From Dactylonectria macrodidyma (Eukaryota > Ascomycota > Sordariomycetes > Hypocreales > Nectriaceae): a DNA stretch of 64,000 nt. The translations under genes and the position numbers were made by a program. Below are positions 60,578-64,000 of the stretch, in pieces. The stretch spans positions 1,674,001 through 1,738,000 of the forward strand of contig JAGMUV010000006.1 in the NCBI GenBank assembly GCA_020744425.1. The letters run 5' to 3'. Within the stretch, counting starts at the first letter, position 1; each line of letters opens with the position of its first letter. The notes beneath the pieces are model-generated. The model had not been told where the DNA came from. It searched no databases and saw only the letters and a program-made list of their open reading frames with translations.

Positions 60578-62036
60578 AATCCACAACGGCCCGCGGTGGT
60601 TGAGCTAGCTGAGAACGTCAACATCGATCAACAGTCTCTGGGCAATGCTTCAGATGGGGCATCCGATCGCGATGTGATAGAACCGACTCCTTCGCTCACT
60701 CTCAGCCCCACAGCTCTTGGCATCGCCGTCGGCTTGCTGATATGCCTATCCAATGCTTATTTTGGGCTTTTGTCCGGCTTCATCGCCATCATGAGTCTGC
60801 CCTCGACAGCTCTGGCCGTCGCCTTCTTTAGGATGTTTCAGGATTGGCTGCGGATTCCCTTCATATCCGCGAAACATGCCACCCTTGTTGTCATCGCAAG
60901 CTGTTGGAGTATTGCCCGACATGGAGCTTCTCACCAACAAGTCGGAGAATAGGCCATTTCGTCTCAGTTGGGTCCGGCTCCTTGTTTGGTCAGTTGGCGT
61001 TAATATCCTTGAAATATTTAGCACTCTACCATTGAGGAGATTTCTTGTTCATGAATCTCTCCAAGTCTCCAGGATACATCACTCTCGGCTTAATCGTGCT
61101 TCCTACAACGACCTTCTTCACTGTCGTTGGCTGCCACATAGGATGAGCCCTCTCTCCGATATCCAATGTCAACTAATAGGCGCCTGGACCCACAGAAGAA
61201 TGGGAGAGAGGTACAAGAGGTTCGATCATGTAGATTGCGTTTACGTTGATCTTGGGAGACGCAGCTCTTACCATATTCGCGATGCTGTTCCATTTTTTTG
61301 AGGCCTATGCCTGCCCACCTCTCGTAGCCCTTTTGAACTCTCCGGATAATTCCTTCGTCTGTCGATACTGACCATCGGTGGGTGGTGGGCAGGGCGAAAT
61401 AAGAAGCCACTTCTCGGTGGCTCAGCACCTACAGCATCACCTGCAACCTCACCTCAAGTTAGTTCCATTTCTTATCGAGATTATGGATGGTCGACGGAAC
61501 ATATAGAGTCTGGCTAGCCTTCTGTTTGGTGCTATGCTTTAACTTTATGTGAATCCTTTTCTGGCTGTCAGCTCCATCCATTGCCTTCGCACTGGCCGTG
61601 ATATTCATCTACCATTGGGTCTTGGTAGCATTCGTTGCTACGGAGAGGCAGGAACGGGAGGAACTGCATCAATAAGTAAATTCTCATTCGTCATCGCGTG
61701 TCTTTTTTGGCGTTTTTAACAAACTCTTAGGGAAAAATCCCACAATTCCTCTTTGCTCTCTAAATACTTTGTATGAACTCAAATGCCATCCTTCTCAGCT
61801 TGGCCACAGAAGCCAGCGTATGGCAAGCGGCAGAGATGACGAGCGGGGTCAAATCGGGTCACCTTGTCGACGCGCCGCCTCGACCACTGTTCTATGGTCA
61901 ACTCATTGGGTCCATTGTAGGATCTCTGATATCCATACTAGTCTATCGACTCTATGCCACCGTCTTGAACTTTCTCAGCGACGCCTTTCCAATGCCTTCA
62001 GCCCACATTTGGATCTCGACGGTGCGGCTTGTCTAA
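60578..62036 (+). pseudogene. Broken OPT-family oligopeptide transporter
   Basis: Plus-strand pieces of a fungal small-OPT membrane transporter are scattered over all three frames. Recognisable blocks are SLTLSPTALGIAVGLLICLS, NAYFGLLSGFIAIMSLPST, then (new frame) VGVLPDMELLTNKSENRPFR, LSWVRLLVWSVGVN and LPLRRFLVHESLQ. Next come AFTLILGDAALTIFAMLFHF (about 61,236-61,300), APSIAFALAVIFIYHW, YGEAGTGGTASI ahead of an intron-like GTAAAT...TTAG gap, and finally NSNAILLSLATEAS, SGHLVDAPPRPLFYGQLIGS, IVGSLISILVYRLYATVLNF and HIWISTVRLV. The first block has no ATG, a TAG ends it at 60,950, parts are missing between 61,060 and 61,230, and a TAA follows RLV. The usual C-terminal helices are not found. 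The gene is thus truncated and frameshifted. Confidence 0.75.
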
Positions 62037-64000
62037 GGTAGAGTCCATGGAAAGAAGCACAAGACAAGCTTTCTTAGAGAACGTAGCTCCAACCCGTTGT
62101 GCAACACCAACAACACCTCGCTCTAGGATCGAGGAGGGACAGTGATCATCACAACTCCGGCTCCGCATCCGGTCCATCTTCTCTGAGCTCATTGTCGCAA
62201 ACCGCGTCGGGGCTCTCCTATAAACATGGACGTTTCATGAACGCCGAGTTGATGAGTCTGGACGCCTTCTACGCACTTCATGGTGTATTTCGCTTTGATG
62301 GCGCTTCGCAGTTCCAGTTTCTCGCCACTATAGACTCGGAGTTTTTGTAGCTTGTGCTTTCAACGGGAGAATGTGCGTTGCATGAGATCCAGCTAACCAA
62401 ATCAATCATGGAATAAGACGAAGACTCAGCTCAGAATAATCTCGCTATCATCACAGCGCGCGGCGACTGTGATTGACCGAGAGTTGTACCCTCGGCACCA
62501 AACCTGGACGGCTCGCCGTGCGTCATCAACGTTCAGTGTGAAAGGGAGCTAAGAATGAATAAATTCCAGCAAATGCCAGGATATGACTAAATGAGTCGAA
62601 CACACGAATTCTCGTCATCCTTAAAGTACTTCAGTAGGTTGAGAAGCAGTGTCCTGGAGCAGCCATTCCAGCTCACTTTGTCAAGTCGAACTCATTTATT
62701 TAGCATTGCCTATGCGGTCCAATGCCGACCAATTAATGCCGTAGTGTAGCACGATAGAATATGAGAACATTGAGAATGATGGCGCGATGACCTTAGCGAA
62801 GGACGTTGAATCTAATAGAGGGCGTCAGGTGACACATCCTTGCATAGCGTGTATAAGGCTTTCACAGTTCGTGCCGAGATGATCAAAACCAGCAATATTG
62901 CTGCTGTCAGCCGGCCAATGAACGTACTAATTTACGGCTTTTGAACACGTCGTGGACCTAAGTATGACGCGTCGCGAAGGCGCGAAATAGAGTGCACGTT
63001 CGTAGAAAGGCGGTGGCTGGGATGCCCATTCTCACCCGTGTTCCTACCCTGGAGACGCTTCAACAATCGATCTATCTCGGTCAACTTCCGTGTGTGACCT
63101 GCTTGGTTTGTTCAGTATCATCACGAGATAAATGGTCACCGCTATATTGATCAGTTGATGTTGTAGGCTCAAGCGAGAAAGCTGTATTTTTCTTCGTGTC
63201 CTTGTTCGCAGCATCGACGTCTTTTTCACGGCCCATTTTGGGAAATTTGATTTGTCGACGTCTGAACCATCAACATCCTTGGCAACTATACTGAAGATAT
63301 GTTCTCTTGAAAACCCACTTACAATCAACAGACCTTTATATCATTATAGTTTTAAATAATATCAACATTGATCACCCAGAACACACTACAAAATCCAACC
63401 CACATTTCATGAACCACTGTGCGACGCGAATTAACAAGACCTGCAATACCCGAACCCATCCCCTCTACCCTGGACTTACACCAAAGGCTCATCGCTCAAC
63501 TGCTCCTTTCTCTGCAAGGGCATGTTAGACCTGCCTAATTGCGAAAACTCCACCTCAGCTAAGCGTGTTATATTCATGCTCAACATAATGTCCGGCGTTG
63601 CTGCACACGTTTACGACGAAGTTCCACTTCCCCTTATCTGCTGGGTCCTGTAGGGCTGGATCCACCCATCACCAGACTCCTGTTACGGAATGGCCGAAAA
63701 CATCGGTGAGGCACCACTAACATTTGAGAAATCACGGGACTCACCTCCAAGGTGGACTCACTGGAGTTATCACGGTGTGGCGGTGACATGCTACTCGCCT
63801 GAAGCAAGGTGTAAGGTTAATGCGTGGTCTCACTATCGCACCTTGACTCGAGTTCATGGATTACAACGGCAGGGTTTACGCTCGTTTATGAGACTCTCGA
63901 GAAATATCGTCTTGACGTGAATACATATACCGGAGTCAAGTTACATCGATCAACTGGCTCAGCTATGTGAAAATGGGATGCCTGCCCCCGAGGAGCTCCA
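62037..64000. other. Decayed DNA with coding scraps
   Basis: No intact gene. A minus-strand frame at 63,081-63,236 (starting MGREKDVDAANKDTKKNTAF and ending at TGA) and, one base shifted, KLTEIDRLLKRLQGR look like the beginning of a real but broken protein I cannot name. At the right edge, the plus strand reads YIDQLAQLCENGMPAPEEL up to 64,000, possibly an exon of a gene continuing outside the window. The rest is AT-richer non-coding DNA. Confidence 0.4.

Overview
The window looks like nuclear DNA of a filamentous ascomycete, most likely a Sordariomycete and perhaps of the order Hypocreales. Genes are split by short introns of 50-90 nt with GTANGT/GTGAGT donors and CTAAC/CTGAC-like branch sites. 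Intergenic DNA is GC-balanced with a few AT-rich decayed islands, and protein families are typical of Pezizomycotina. No species name can be read from the sequence. I see no rRNA, tRNA, CRISPR array, telomere repeat, secondary-metabolite cluster or intact transposon.

Layout: The left edge holds the 5' end of an O-acetylhomoserine sulfhydrylase gene (minus). A small MARVEL-like four-helix membrane protein (minus) follows at 2.2-2.8 kb. At 6.9-9.1 kb is a long-chain acyl-CoA synthetase ending in a peroxisomal -AKL signal (plus), then an AT-rich island, then a large fungal WD40 protein (plus, 9.8-13.0 kb). The YHM2-type mitochondrial citrate carrier (minus, 14.2-15.3 kb) and mitochondrial citrate synthase (minus, 18.7-20.5 kb) flank a previously unlabelled decayed copy of the arginine-pathway N-acetyl-gamma-glutamyl-phosphate reductase (16.3-17.0 kb, minus). 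A Seb1/Nrd1-type transcription-termination factor (plus) occupies 23.5-26.1 kb. Then come about 11.6 kb without a recognisable gene, ending at the plasma-membrane H+-ATPase PMA1 (plus, 37.7-41.2 kb). Next are a DCAF4-like WD40 protein (plus), a bZIP/DUF3425 transcription factor (minus), the nucleoporin Nic96 (minus) and an FGGY pentulose kinase (minus). The last intact gene is the 60S-biogenesis factor SDA1 (plus, 57.7-60.0 kb). The right 4 kb is decayed accessory DNA with a broken OPT-family oligopeptide transporter and other coding scraps.

How the genes relate: This is mostly a housekeeping region. Acyl-CoA synthetase, citrate synthase and citrate carrier touch the same acetyl-CoA/citrate economy, but they are far apart and no joint regulation is visible. 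Two proteins (DCAF4-like and, more tentatively, the large WD40 protein) could be CRL4 ubiquitin-ligase adaptors. The most notable observations are the two pseudogenes, the very long gene-free stretch in front of PMA1, a GLFG-repeat head on Nic96, a stop-free 84-nt intron in the Seb1-like gene, and a PAC/RRPE-like promoter arrangement before SDA1. I did not find a convincing new biological system.
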